64,000 bases of DNA from UBA6183 sp943372215 (GCA_943372215.1 CALRXU020000016.1:39235-103234); one strand, 5' to 3'; counted from the stretch's first letter, positions 46,999 to 55,617 are shown. Notes: generated by a model from the letters alone, not told the origin. Made by a program: numbers and translations.

Positions 46999-47637
46999 AT
47001 GAGTAACGCAATAAAAGCGGTAGAGTCTTTAATTAATAATTTTGCTCCAAATGCAGCATTGGCATCTGCAATTGTTACCGTATTTGAAAGCAACGAGGAT
47101 TTTTTGTTTAAGGTTAAAAACTTTGATACCCATTTTGATAAACATCCTACCCATGACCATATTAGGGAATATGCTTTTGATTTAATGATGGCGCATCATT
47201 TGGAAATAAACAATGATGACGAAGATTATTTTGACACCAAAGAATGGCAGGATATAGAAGATAAAACATTGGATAGGGGAACAGAATTGCTGAACATGTT
47301 GTTGTACATCAGCGAGGCTATTGATACCCATGCATCCCTACATGTTGAAGACTTTCTATATGAATTTTTATTGGTTGATGAGGATGAATTTCAGGATGAA
47401 CACCGTATTTACGAAGAGTTGATTGCCAATCAGGATTTGATTGAAGAAAACATCAACAGCATTGTGGAAGTGGCTAAAAGGTTGCCTGATGAGTTGGAAA
47501 TACGTGAATTGTTTATTCCATTGATTTTGTTTTTTAAAGACCCAGAAGACAAAGTGGTTGGTAAGGAATACATCAGCAAACTTACCAAAGCCGAGTATGC
47601 GGTATTATCAGCTATGTTGGCTTACACCAACCAATAG
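46999..47637 (+). CDS. acidic hypothetical protein, 212 aa
   Basis: No family recognised. Very acidic and largely helical (EINNDDEDYFDTKEWQDIED, FLLVDEDEFQDEHRIYEEL), with no signal peptide or transmembrane segment, so it is cytosolic. The start is 4 nt after the dihydroorotase-like stop, suggesting co-translation. It ends convergently against the thioesterase gene with a 1-nt gap. Confidence 0.7.
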   Translation: MSNAIKAVESLINNFAPNAALASAIVTVFESNEDFLFKVKNFDTHFDKHPTHDHIREYAFDLMMAHHLEINNDDEDYFDTKEWQDIEDKTLDRGTELLNMLLYISEAIDTHASLHVEDFLYEFLLVDEDEFQDEHRIYEELIANQDLIEENINSIVEVAKRLPDELEIRELFIPLILFFKDPEDKVVGKEYISKLTKAEYAVLSAMLAYTNQ

Positions 47638-47638
47638 C

Positions 47639-48067
47639 TTACGAAATCCCTTCTAGTAAATTCACCTTTGCCCTAACATCGTCAGGCATGGTTACTTTGT
47701 TCCCTGTTTTTTCGTCAACCAACACCACCACATCTTCAGCCTCGGCTACAAGCTCCTGCTTATCATTAAACAATTGGTGCTTTAAACCAAAACTGCTGTT
47801 TTTAATATAAGTAACACTGGCTTTAATGATTACATTTCCAGGATAAAAAAGCGGTTTGATAAAACGGCATTGGGTGCTTAACAACATAGGGGCAATGCCC
47901 AATTGCGGGTGTAAGTCGGCAAGTCCTGCATGTTCCCAATAATTAACCCTACTGGCTTGCACATACTTAAAGTACGTCACATTATTTACGTGTTTAAATA
48001 GGTCCAATTCACTCCAATCAATCCTAAGGCTTAAAGCAATAGGGAAAGTAGGCTGTTCATTGTTCAT
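47639..48067 (-). CDS. acyl-CoA thioesterase (hotdog fold, YbgC/FadM type)
   Basis: 142 residues. Hotdog-fold thioesterase with the catalytic-Asp-like motif RIDWSELDLFKHVNNVTYFKYVQASRVNYWEH, where Asp17-type residues face the active site. Probably hydrolyses short or aromatic acyl-CoA. It starts 7 nt after the upstream cystathionine beta-synthase-like gene on the minus strand, so co-transcribed. Confidence 0.88.
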   Translation of the reverse strand: MNNEQPTFPIALSLRIDWSELDLFKHVNNVTYFKYVQASRVNYWEHAGLADLHPQLGIAPMLLSTQCRFIKPLFYPGNVIIKASVTYIKNSSFGLKHQLFNDKQELVAEAEDVVVLVDEKTGNKVTMPDDVRAKVNLLEGIS

Positions 48068-48074
48068 GATTTCC

Positions 48075-49436
48075 TTACGCTAATGCATCAATCACATCTT
48101 GTTTGGTAATGATGTGAATATCGCCCAACAAGGTTTTCATTAACACGGCATTGTTATCTTTGGTAATTAACTTTGACACTTCCTCAATGCTTGCATCTGG
48201 ATGCACAAATGGGAAAGGAGGCTGAATCACCGCGCTTAATTCCTGAGCTTTCAATTCTGGATGTTCTATTAACTTGCTGTACAAGTGGGCATCATTTAGG
48301 GAGCCTACAAAAGCACCTGTTACATCCACCACTGGAATTTGCGAAATATCATACTTGCGCATTCTGCTCACCACCTCACCAATATTATCGGTAATATTAG
48401 CTGTTACCAGCTTCAGGTGCTTATGTCCTTCAATCAAATCAATGGCTTTAGGCTGGTCGTTCACCAAAAAGCCCCTATCTCGCATCCAATCATCATTAAA
48501 CATTTTCCCTAAGTAACGCGTGCCGTGGTCATGAAAAATTACCACCACCACATCAGTGGGTTTAAACATATGGCGCATTTGCACCAAACCAGCCAAGGCA
48601 CTTCCCGCAGAGTTCCCTACAAAAATGCCCTCTTCCCTTGGTATGCGCCTGGTCATAATAGCCGCTTCCCTATCTGTTACTTTTTCAAAATGATCGATGG
48701 TATCAAAGTTAACATTCGCTGGTAAAAAATCTTCCCCTATCCCTTCTGTGATGTATGGATAGATTTCGTCCTTATCAAAAATGCCTGTTTCTTTATACTT
48801 TTTAAACACCGAGCCATAAGTATCAATGCCCAACACCTTAATGTTTGGATTTTGTTCTTTTAAATATTTACCTGTTCCGCAAATGGTTCCCCCTGTACCC
48901 ACGCCTACTACCAGGTGCGTAATTTTACCTTCGGTTTGTTTCCAAATTTCGGGCCCGGTTTGCTCGTAATGCGCTTGGGTATTGCTTAAATTATCATATT
49001 GATTGGGTTTCCATGAGTTGGGTATTTCTTTTACCAAACGTGAGGAAACTGAATAATAAGAACGTGGATCTTCCGGATCAACATCCGTAGGACAAACAAT
49101 CACATCAGCTCCAAATGCTTTCAGTGCATCCACCTTTTCTTTACTTTGTTTATCGGTAGTGGTAAATACACAGCGGTAGCCTTTAATTACTGCTGCAATG
49201 GCCAATCCCATTCCTGTGTTGCCGCTGGTGCCTTCAATAATGGTATAACCTGGTTTTAACCTGCCATCTTTCTCTGCATCTTCAATCATTTTTAGCGCCA
49301 TGCGGTCTTTAATGGAGTTACCAGGGTTGGTAGTCTCAATTTTAGCTAAAACGGTGCATGGTAAGTCTTTGGTTATTTTATTGATTTTTACCAATGGAGT
49401 ATTTCCGATGGTTTCAAGTACGTTGTTGTGCCACAT
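48075..49436 (-). CDS. cystathionine beta-synthase (PLP enzyme with CBS pair)
   Basis: 453 residues. PLP-dependent cysteine synthase fold: NTPLVKINKI, catalytic Lys in NPGNSIKDRMALKM (about 43), PLP-binding EGTSGNTGMGLAI (about 70) and VGVGTGGTICGTGKYL (about 177). Two C-terminal CBS domains (about 340-450; MRKYDISQIPVVDV) may bind SAM or adenosyl ligands. Condenses serine or O-acetylserine with homocysteine or sulfide. Monocistronic start; thioesterase follows. Confidence 0.92.
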   Translation of the reverse strand: MWHNNVLETIGNTPLVKINKITKDLPCTVLAKIETTNPGNSIKDRMALKMIEDAEKDGRLKPGYTIIEGTSGNTGMGLAIAAVIKGYRCVFTTTDKQSKEKVDALKAFGADVIVCPTDVDPEDPRSYYSVSSRLVKEIPNSWKPNQYDNLSNTQAHYEQTGPEIWKQTEGKITHLVVGVGTGGTICGTGKYLKEQNPNIKVLGIDTYGSVFKKYKETGIFDKDEIYPYITEGIGEDFLPANVNFDTIDHFEKVTDREAAIMTRRIPREEGIFVGNSAGSALAGLVQMRHMFKPTDVVVVIFHDHGTRYLGKMFNDDWMRDRGFLVNDQPKAIDLIEGHKHLKLVTANITDNIGEVVSRMRKYDISQIPVVDVTGAFVGSLNDAHLYSKLIEHPELKAQELSAVIQPPFPFVHPDASIEEVSKLITKDNNAVLMKTLLGDIHIITKQDVIDALA

Positions 49437-49514
49437 GGGCGCGAAGATAAACGAATAAAGCGGGAAACGAAAAACCTACCAATTGAATTAAACAACTCTA
49501 TGCAAAACAGCACC

Positions 49515-50846
49515 CTATGATACGGGGTAGGTAATGATGGTGGTGATGTAATAGGCGATAACTGTTACAATAGAATAGACCAGGTGCTCCAACCATGGGG
49601 TGAATTTCCTAAAATCAATGCCTTGCATTTTGCAATAAATGGCCAACATAATCTTTTCAATCAAATAGGAAATTACTGTTGCATAGGCAATGCCCTTCAT
49701 CCCAAACAGGTAAATAAACCAAAAGGAAAGCAGGCAATTAATCACCAGGTAATTGGAAGAAATCAGGTAAAAAATCTTATTCTTTAAAATGCCCATAATC
49801 ACCGTTTGGGGGTAAATCATACGACTAATGATTAGCAACAGGTAAATATTAAATATTTTATACCCATCTAACAATTGGTCGTTGTAGGCATACTTAAATA
49901 AATATGGACTTAAAAACATGAGCAAAATGGTGGAAGGAAACAACCACCGCATTAACTTTTGAGATGATTTTTTGAGTTTAGCAAGCCCTGCTTCCAAGTT
50001 ACCTTCCTGATTAAATTTGGCTATTTCTCCACTGTAAACACTGCTTAACGTATTGGCCAAAATTAAAAAAATGGGCAGTTCCCTTGCCCCATACCTAAAC
50101 ATGGCAAACTCTTCTTCTGTAAAATTAAACTCAATAATGTAGCTATTGATGTATTCCATACTCCCCGCCAAAAGAATAGAAAACATAATGGGCATTACCT
50201 TCTTCATAAAGTCAGCTGTAATGCTTGTTTGCACCGTTATGGTGGCGTACTTCATCAATAAAATAATGGTGTAATTGAACTTAATTAATGCCAACACCAA
50301 CAATAAATTAATAGCCAGGTTAAGCGATTGTTTAAAATAAAGGGGTAAACAAAGCAATACCATCTGTGCCAAAAAGGTAACCAATCCCCATAAAATGAGG
50401 GATTTGTACTTTCCATTTAGGTAAAAAATATAATCAGTAATGTAGGTGGGCGTGTTTAACAACACCACCAATGCAAACATTTGAAACAAATTGGCATTTT
50501 TACCTTCCACATAGCCCATAAATGCCACAACTATTGCCGCTGCAGCAGAAAACACCAGCAACAAAAAAAAGGTATTAAACAACACCTTCTTTTTGGTTTC
50601 ATCATCAGAGTCATTGTAATAAGGAATGAGGGTGTTGCAAATGGAGGCCACCCAAAAAAAAGTTAAACTTGAGCTTACCAGCATCAGGTTCTCGTATTGG
50701 CTGATTAAACGCAAGCCATACTCATGCTGATAAAGAACGGCAATTTTAGCCAGCAGTATCGAGATGAGGAAAAAAGTTCCGAACCTGAGAAACTGGTAAA
50801 TTTGTAAACTATTGAATTTGTTTAATTTATTCCAAATAAAAGCCAC
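49515..50846 (-). CDS. polysaccharide/oligosaccharide flippase-like membrane protein
   Basis: 443 residues with about 12-14 hydrophobic segments, beginning LRFGTFFLISILLAKIAVLY and ending TVIAYYITTIIT. MATE/MOP-superfamily architecture of Wzx-type flippases that move lipid-linked oligosaccharides across the inner membrane. Charge motifs (NSDDETKKK near 97) lie in the loop. No glycosyltransferase neighbours, so its substrate is unknown. Confidence 0.85.
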   Translation of the reverse strand: MAFIWNKLNKFNSLQIYQFLRFGTFFLISILLAKIAVLYQHEYGLRLISQYENLMLVSSSLTFFWVASICNTLIPYYNDSDDETKKKVLFNTFFLLLVFSAAAAIVVAFMGYVEGKNANLFQMFALVVLLNTPTYITDYIFYLNGKYKSLILWGLVTFLAQMVLLCLPLYFKQSLNLAINLLLVLALIKFNYTIILLMKYATITVQTSITADFMKKVMPIMFSILLAGSMEYINSYIIEFNFTEEEFAMFRYGARELPIFLILANTLSSVYSGEIAKFNQEGNLEAGLAKLKKSSQKLMRWLFPSTILLMFLSPYLFKYAYNDQLLDGYKIFNIYLLLIISRMIYPQTVIMGILKNKIFYLISSNYLVINCLLSFWFIYLFGMKGIAYATVISYLIEKIMLAIYCKMQGIDFRKFTPWLEHLVYSIVTVIAYYITTIITYPVS

Positions 50847-50927
50847 TACTTATCGCCTATTATGTTTCAAATAACCACTTTAACGGGAACGATACCAAAA
50901 TTATTATTGCACCCTCTATGCACACTG

Positions 50928-50962
50928 TTTGGTTTAAGCACCTGTTAAACATTTTACTTTTG
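50928..50962 (+). promoter_or_regulatory. putative superoxide dismutase promoter
   Basis: TTTG (50928-50931) and TACTTTTG (50955-50962) resemble the -33/-7 pair, with slightly long spacing (23). Confidence 0.4.
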
Positions 50963-51006
50963 TATTTCGGTTGTTAAGTGTAGCTTCGAATCTTATTACA
51001 AACAAC

Positions 51007-51735
51007 ATGAAAGCCACCCGGAAAAACTTTCTTAAAACCAGTGCCGTACTTACCGCTGGTGCTCTTATCAACAACTCATTATTAGAAGCTGCTGTAAACA
51101 AGGTTAATCAGCAACCTAACGAGTTTTTATACACCCTTCCAAAGCTGGGTTATGCTTACGATGCACTTGAGCCTTACATTGATGCCAAAACCATGGAGAT
51201 TCATTATACCAAACACCATCAGGCATATGTTACAAAACTCAACGAAGCCATTGCCAAAGATGCTTCTCTTAAAGGCCATAAAATAGACCACCTAATTGCA
51301 CACATCAACCAGGTACCAGAGCCACTGCGCGCTGCAATACGTAATCAAGGCGGTGGACATTGGAACCATAGCTTTTTTTGGCAACTGTTAAAAACCAAAA
51401 CTAGCCCATCAGCCAAAGTAATCGAGGCCATTAACAAAGATTTTGGCAGCATGGACGAGTTTAAAAAACAATTTGAAAAAGCGGCTATGAGTCAGTTTGG
51501 CTCGGGCTGGGCATGGTTAATTAAGGCCAATGATAAATTGCAAGTGGTTGCTACACCCAACCAAGATAATCCGCTGATGGACATTGCATTGGTTAAAGGC
51601 ACACCCATTATTGCATTAGATGTTTGGGAACATGCCTATTACCTGAAATACCAGAACAAACGCGCTGATTATGTGAGTGCTTTTTGGAATGTTTTAGACT
51701 GGAACAAAGTAGAATCCCTACTTTTTTCTTCGTAA
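51007..51735 (+). CDS. superoxide dismutase (Fe/Mn type) with N-terminal export signal
   Basis: 242 residues. N-terminal signal MKATRKNFLKTSAVLTAGALI resembles a Tat-like leader (Arg-Lys-x-Phe-Leu-Lys), although only one Arg of a twin pair is present. It is followed by the SOD fold: metal ligands His in MEIHYTKHHQAY, His in GGGHWNHSFFW, and Asp/His in LDVWEHAYYL. Dismutates superoxide in the periplasm if exported. The start at 51007 is preferred to the in-frame 50971 because the latter overlaps the promoter region. Confidence 0.92.
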   Translation: MKATRKNFLKTSAVLTAGALINNSLLEAAVNKVNQQPNEFLYTLPKLGYAYDALEPYIDAKTMEIHYTKHHQAYVTKLNEAIAKDASLKGHKIDHLIAHINQVPEPLRAAIRNQGGGHWNHSFFWQLLKTKTSPSAKVIEAINKDFGSMDEFKKQFEKAAMSQFGSGWAWLIKANDKLQVVATPNQDNPLMDIALVKGTPIIALDVWEHAYYLKYQNKRADYVSAFWNVLDWNKVESLLFSS

Positions 51736-51746
51736 AACGAAAATCA

Positions 51747-51778
51747 ATTGGCATTAATAAAAAATATTTTTACCTTCG
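51747..51778 (+). promoter_or_regulatory. promoter of tRNA-His
   Basis: ATTG (51747-51750), 20-nt spacer, TACCTTCG (51771-51778): good match to Bacteroidota TTTG / TAnnTTTG. It lies 11 nt before the tRNA. Confidence 0.6.
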
Positions 51779-51789
51779 CATCCCTAAAC

Positions 51790-51864
51790 GGTGGTTTTAG
51801 CTCAGCTGGTTAGAGCGCCTGATTGTGGTTCAGGAGGTCGTGGGTTCGAGCCCCATATTCCACC
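51790..51864 (+). tRNA. trnH: tRNA-His (GTG)
   Basis: Standard cloverleaf: D-arm TAGCTCAGCTGGTTAGAGC, anticodon stem CCTGA/TCAGG around loop TTGTGGT with anticodon GTG (His), T-arm with TTCGAGC loop. A G at -1 (51790) pairs with C73, the tRNA-His hallmark. The 3' CCA is not fully encoded. Two U-U mismatches occur in the acceptor stem. A strong terminator follows. Confidence 0.95.
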
Positions 51865-51872
51865 CTAACTTA

Positions 51873-51909
51873 AAAAGTCCTCCCGATAGCTATCGGGAGG
51901 ACTTTTTTT
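51873..51909 (+). terminator. palindromic terminator after tRNA-His
   Basis: GTCCTCCCGATAG (51877-51889) and its complement (51890-51902) form a perfect palindrome ending in a T-run. The same CCGATAG unit reappears nearby (51945 region). Confidence 0.8.
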
Positions 51910-52008
51910 ATGCAATTATTTAAGGGGCGAGAAGCATGGTCCCGATAGAGACACGCTACGAACAACGTGAGTTAGCGAGGCCATATCGGGAAGCCCCATA
52001 AGCTTTGC

Positions 52009-52095
52009 CGCTTGATGGTTTGGGTTTATTTCTTTTTTGCTTTACCACTTTTACTTCTTACCACTCGAAACATTCGAGCGGTAGCGAGGGGTTTG
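52009..52095. repeat. REP-like hairpin repeat, copy 1
   Basis: Sequence from the CTTGATGGTTTGGG motif through TTTATTTCTTTTTTGC, TTACCAC, the hairpin CTCGAAACATTCGAG (52068-52082) and the tail GCGGTAGCGAGG. It matches 59098-59212 in the RHS array in the same order. The tail GCGGyAGCGAGG is REP-like. Confidence 0.6.
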
Positions 52096-52539
52096 CGAAA
52101 ACAGAGCAATATCAATTATCCAATATTGTATGTCAAATCGAAATTTCAGGTACAAATCAGAACAATAGGAGCGGGTAATAATTTCTTCTTGTTCGTTCAA
52201 TACTTTATTAGTTTTATTAATTGTCAATTTTACGTTATAAGATTGACCCTCGTTGAGATTATCAACATTAAACGCATAATACTCTGCAACAATTCTATTC
52301 TTACAATATCCAGATAATGTATCAAGTGACAACAAGTGCATATCTCTTTTATTTAAATCAAGTAAGAGAAAATACGAGTTCTCCATATTCGGAGTACGTG
52401 TAACATTTGTAAAACTATCAATAGCTAATAACTTAACATTAACCAATATGGTATCTTTACTTAGAGTTACTGATTGAGAGTAAACTAAATTACTGCCGAT
52501 AAAACATGTAACAATAACAATCAAAAAAAATGCCTTCAT
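52051..52539 (-). CDS. secreted hypothetical protein ending in repeat-derived tail
   Basis: 162 residues. Signal peptide MKAFFLIVIVTCFIGSNLVYSQ, then a beta-rich mature region with two Cys (YCKN, SYCSD). No family recognised. The last residues (RYRSNVSSGKK, stop) are encoded by the hairpin repeat at 52009-52095, so the natural C-terminus has probably been replaced. It lies downstream of the RHS array, on the same strand, possibly the partner of a lost cassette. Confidence 0.6.
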   Translation of the reverse strand: MKAFFLIVIVTCFIGSNLVYSQSVTLSKDTILVNVKLLAIDSFTNVTRTPNMENSYFLLLDLNKRDMHLLSLDTLSGYCKNRIVAEYYAFNVDNLNEGQSYNVKLTINKTNKVLNEQEEIITRSYCSDLYLKFRFDIQYWIIDIALFSQTPRYRSNVSSGKK

Positions 52540-52737
52540 AATCCCTTTTTTTTCTTCTTAACACCTACAACCTCCCTAATATTTAGAATATTACTAAATG
52601 ACCGCTAAGCCATAACTTACACTACATATTTAATTTACACTTTATTGTTAAATTATCGGTAAGATTAGGCCTTACAAGTTTTACTGCTTGTATAAATTAA
52701 CAAAATAAACTTAGTTTTTGTAACTGATATTTCAAAA

Positions 52738-52839
52738 TTAAAATTGCCCATATTTCTTACAGTTTTTACATTGGTACAATTGGCGTCTTTTATAACAACC
52801 TTTTTTAATGCAATTCCCTTTACAGTATTGGCACTTCAT
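52738..52839 (-). pseudogene. truncated IS1 transposase N-terminal fragment, copy A
   Basis: 33-residue ORF MKCQYCKGNCIKKG... matching the zinc-finger N-terminus of the transposase at 58134-58787 for its first 30 codons, then ending GQF. The same truncation occurs at 61748-61849. It keeps the paired Cys knuckles that bind DNA in IS1 InsA. Confidence 0.8.
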
Positions 52840-52911
52840 GGTTTTTAGGTGAAAAATGGTACACGTAGGTTTTTAAAACCCTTATTTTATAAGCCCTAAG
52901 CAATGGCAAAT

Positions 52912-52943
52912 AAAAAAGAGAGGCTAATTAACCTCTCTTTTTT
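52912..52943. terminator. hairpin terminator in IS-derived module, copy A
   Basis: AAGAGAGG (52916-52923) and CCTCTCTT (52932-52939) flanked by A and T runs. Confidence 0.75.
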
Positions 52944-52981
52944 ATTTTAAACAGCCTTAAATAGCTTTGATTTTCAGTGCA

Positions 52982-53308
52982 TTATTTTTTTACCGATTTC
53001 AAAAGTGATAAATGGTACACTACCGGAGAGAAGATGTTCACTTCTACCAGTTCTATTCTTTCGGCTGGTGTGGCTACCTGGCTAAGTTTGTATTTTACCC
53101 TGTACACCCTGCCCGGTATGGTGGTAAACGGATGATAAGCCTGACACCACATGAGCGTACCTGTAAACTTGAGTTTGCCAGCTTCTTCGGTAAAGGTTAC
53201 CGTGGTGTTACTTGAGGTAGGTACACCGCTTTCCCATCTTTGGCTTTTCCAACCCGTGCTGGTTAAATTCTTTACCTGATTTGCATATGTGCTGCTCCAA
53301 CTAAACAT
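52982..53308 (-). pseudogene. collapsed RHS tip cassette (leader joined to boundary repeat)
   Basis: 108-residue ORF starting MFSWSSTYANQVKN, continuing with the cassette block (PGRVYRVKYKLSQVATPAERIELVEVNIFSP), then jumping at NIFSP straight into the boundary repeat, read as VVYHLSLLKSVKK and stop. In 54113-55546 the same block continues into the RHS core. Hence the core, toxin and immunity genes have been deleted exactly between this point and the boundary repeat. Confidence 0.75.
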
Positions 53309-53348
53309 GTAACACCAAATTAGCCTTTTTACATCATTGTTCCCTTTT

Positions 53349-53389
53349 TATTTTTTACCGCTTTTAAAAGTGATAAATGGTACACTACC
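53349..53389 (-). repeat. cassette boundary repeat (41 bp)
   Basis: Minus strand GGTAGTGTACCATTTATCAC followed by TTTTAAAAGCGGTAAAAAATA. Direct repeat of 52983-53024, 55577-55617, 58931-58971 and 61993-62033. Confidence 0.85.
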
Positions 53390-53393
53390 GGTT

Positions 53394-54113
53394 TTATTTT
53401 ACTTCTATGTCTTGATAAATTGAATCCTTTAATATCATATCTCCTTTTAAATTTTTAAGTATTCCAAGAAAGTAAAACTTATAAATCCCTTTTTTACTAA
53501 ATGATATTTCTTGAGGTACTATATTATTTTCACGGATTGACAACCTTTCATATTTTTTACTATTCAAAGGATTCGATATTTCGCCATAATATACTTCTGT
53601 GATTGTATTTGGTGGAGTTGAACACGTTAAATTTATTATAGCTACTTGTCCAGCCTTTACAAATCCATTTTTGCAAATATTGCAATATATATTTGGGCTA
53701 ATAATTCCTCCTTCTCGCTTAATTTCATTGCCATTTGAATCATATTTTAAAACAAAGAAACATTCTCCAAAACCATCAATCACAGAGTATTGTTTAATTA
53801 TATCATTGGGGTAAAAGCGTTTTTGGCTACCAACTAAGCTATCATAGACATAGTTTAATATTTTCTCAACTCTACCGTTCTCATAATAGAATGTAGCAAT
53901 ACTATCTAGTTGTCCATTTTTATAATTGAGCAAACTTCTTATACTTCCCTCTGAATCATATTCTTTAAAAAATCCATCAATAATGGAATCCCTATTTATT
54001 TGATACTCAAATCTTAGTGAGCCATCGTAATAGTATTCCCTGACTATATTCTCTTGAGATTGTTCGCAAGAACAAAGAATAAAAATCAAAATTATAAGAT
54101 AAAATTTAGCCAT
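53394..54113 (-). CDS. lipoprotein, YwqK/MORN-like putative immunity protein
   Basis: 239 residues. Lipobox near residue 15 (ILCSCEQSQ). The first half has MORN/YwqK-type repeats (YYYDGSLRFEY, DGFFKEYDSEGSIRSLLNYKNGQLDS, FYYENGRVEKILNY), the type NCBI names 'toxin-antitoxin system YwqK family antitoxin'. The second half is a different beta region with CNICKNG. Its ATG overlaps the stop of the upstream RHS tip gene by one base (TAATG). Membrane anchoring would place it outside the cytoplasm. It ends just before the 53349 boundary repeat. Confidence 0.72.
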   Translation of the reverse strand: MAKFYLIILIFILCSCEQSQENIVREYYYDGSLRFEYQINRDSIIDGFFKEYDSEGSIRSLLNYKNGQLDSIATFYYENGRVEKILNYVYDSLVGSQKRFYPNDIIKQYSVIDGFGECFFVLKYDSNGNEIKREGGIISPNIYCNICKNGFVKAGQVAIINLTCSTPPNTITEVYYGEISNPLNSKKYERLSIRENNIVPQEISFSKKGIYKFYFLGILKNLKGDMILKDSIYQDIEVK

Positions 54114-55546
54114 TATTTTTTTATTTCAGTGAGCTTCGTATGCCAAGGTTCAGACTTCATTTGTTTTCTAGTACCTACTGTATGACAACCTTCACACGAG
54201 TCAATTTTATTATCATCCGCATTTTTCGCTTCCTTTGCAGTTTTATTCCTTTGATAAGCACTGTTTGGATCTTCATTATCTACGGCTGATTTTATTTCTT
54301 TAATATTATTGTTTAAATCGCCTAGAACTTCCTTGCCTGAAGCAGAAACGAGAGATTTTCCTTTTGCTCCAGCAGCAGTCATTATATCTGCAATATCATC
54401 AAAATTAAGAGTTTGCAAACCTCTGATATTTTCTGCTTTCATTTTAGTTGGGTCTGCTCCGACATTTTCACCATTGACTGAAACAAGTCTAAATCCTGAT
54501 TTTTGTGTTCCACCATTTCCAGTAGTAATTTCTTCGAGTTCAGCAGCAAGACTAACGGCTTTATCTGCAAAAGCAGCAATAGGACCATTTTGTCTCATAG
54601 TAAATTGCTCTTGACCTTCTACTATTGATCGATTACTCAAATCAATAGTTATATGCTGTGTAACATCATTTGAAGTTACTGAATATCCATAATCTCCATT
54701 GTCTTGAGTCTTAATTGCGACATAATGTTTATCTACTAGCGTTAATTGTATCGATTTGCCATCCTTATTAATTATTGTAAGATAAACAGTTTTCTTCTTA
54801 CCCTCTGTATCCACAAAAAGGATTGGATTATTTCCTGAATAAGAATAATTGCTTTCGCTCGGGAATTTTTTAGAAAGTGGGTCAAGGGATAAAAATCTAC
54901 CTAATCGAGGGTCGTGAATTCTTGCCCCAAAGTCATAACTGTTACCGTCCCCGTACATTTCATCATCTTTCATTTGGCCTCCAAAACCATACGCATAGCC
55001 CGCTTTCACACTTGCTGCCTCTGCTCCTGCTTTGGCTAGTACATAGTTTACAGGCTGTGTACTACTGCTGCATTGGGCTATTACGGTGGCATACTCAGAG
55101 TAGGTATGATTGCGGTTAAACGTTTTGTTTAAATAATTTTTAACTAGTGTTTGGTCAGTGGTACTTTGGCCTGAGTAAGTCATACGTGCCAAGGCTTCTT
55201 GTATTTCTACGCAACTGATAATATTCACCTGACTTGGTATTTCGGTAATGGTAACATAATCTAAATACACGCTTTGGTTTGTACCTATTGAACCTTTTGA
55301 CATTAAAAAGTAGGTGATGCTTTCAGTTGCGGTGAATATGATTTCTCTATCTGTACCAAAACTAAATATGGGGTAGTTGGCAGCTACATTTACCTTGTTT
55401 ATTGGAGAGAAGATGTTCACTTCTACCAGTTCTATTCTTTCGGCTGGTGTGGCTACCTGGCTAAGTTTGTATTTAACTCGGTACACCCTGCCCGGTATGG
55501 TAAACTTCTTTACCTGGTTTGCATATGTGCTACTCCAACTGAACAT
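54113..55546 (-). CDS. truncated RHS tip protein with unknown CEGCH-containing C-terminal domain
   Basis: 477 residues. Leader MFSWSSTYANQVKKFT is joined abruptly to the cassette block at IPGRVYRVKYKLSQ. Then a helix-rich linker (about 110-175), the RHS-associated core (GFGGQMKDDEMYGDGNSYDFGARIHDPRLGRFLSLDPL, NNPILFVDTEGK, about 180-245), then a C-terminal region unlike the other cassettes ending with KIDSCEGCHTVGTRKQMKSEPWH (CxxCH motif). No toxin family recognised. No signal peptide, so it could only be delivered as the tip of a larger RHS protein. Probably silent or low-expressed. Confidence 0.72.
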   Translation of the reverse strand: MFSWSSTYANQVKKFTIPGRVYRVKYKLSQVATPAERIELVEVNIFSPINKVNVAANYPIFSFGTDREIIFTATESITYFLMSKGSIGTNQSVYLDYVTITEIPSQVNIISCVEIQEALARMTYSGQSTTDQTLVKNYLNKTFNRNHTYSEYATVIAQCSSSTQPVNYVLAKAGAEAASVKAGYAYGFGGQMKDDEMYGDGNSYDFGARIHDPRLGRFLSLDPLSKKFPSESNYSYSGNNPILFVDTEGKKKTVYLTIINKDGKSIQLTLVDKHYVAIKTQDNGDYGYSVTSNDVTQHITIDLSNRSIVEGQEQFTMRQNGPIAAFADKAVSLAAELEEITTGNGGTQKSGFRLVSVNGENVGADPTKMKAENIRGLQTLNFDDIADIMTAAGAKGKSLVSASGKEVLGDLNNNIKEIKSAVDNEDPNSAYQRNKTAKEAKNADDNKIDSCEGCHTVGTRKQMKSEPWHTKLTEIKK

Positions 55547-55576
55547 TTAACGCCAAATTAACTTTTTACATCATTT

Positions 55577-55617
55577 TATTTTTTACCGCTTTCAAAAGGG
55601 ATAAATGGTACACTACC
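55577..55617 (-). repeat. cassette boundary repeat (41 bp)
   Basis: Copy with GGTAGTGTACCATTTATC then CCTTTTGAAAGCGGTAAAAAATA on the minus strand, between the immunity-like gene (stop 55625) and the next tip gene (ATG 55546). Confidence 0.85.

Larger units (their letters stand above)
52711..53024 (-). repeat. internally deleted IS1-family element with cassette boundary, copy A
   Basis: About 314 bp, nearly identical to 61721-62033 (313 bp). Reading on the minus strand: boundary repeat, terminator hairpin, palindrome GGTTTTAAAAACC, IS end motif (52848-52864), first 30 codons of an IS1 transposase, then a jump to a segment flanking the intact IS1 gene. It is an IS remnant copied with cassettes. 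Confidence 0.75.

Noticed and set aside
51007..51070. Definite Tat signal on the superoxide dismutase
   Set aside because: The motif has Arg-Lys and not a twin Arg, so export is likely but the pathway is not certain.
52727..53031. Possible CRISPR array from the regularly appearing short repeats in 52-64 kb
   Set aside because: Repeats are kilobases apart, are tied to gene ends and have coding spacers; no cas genes.
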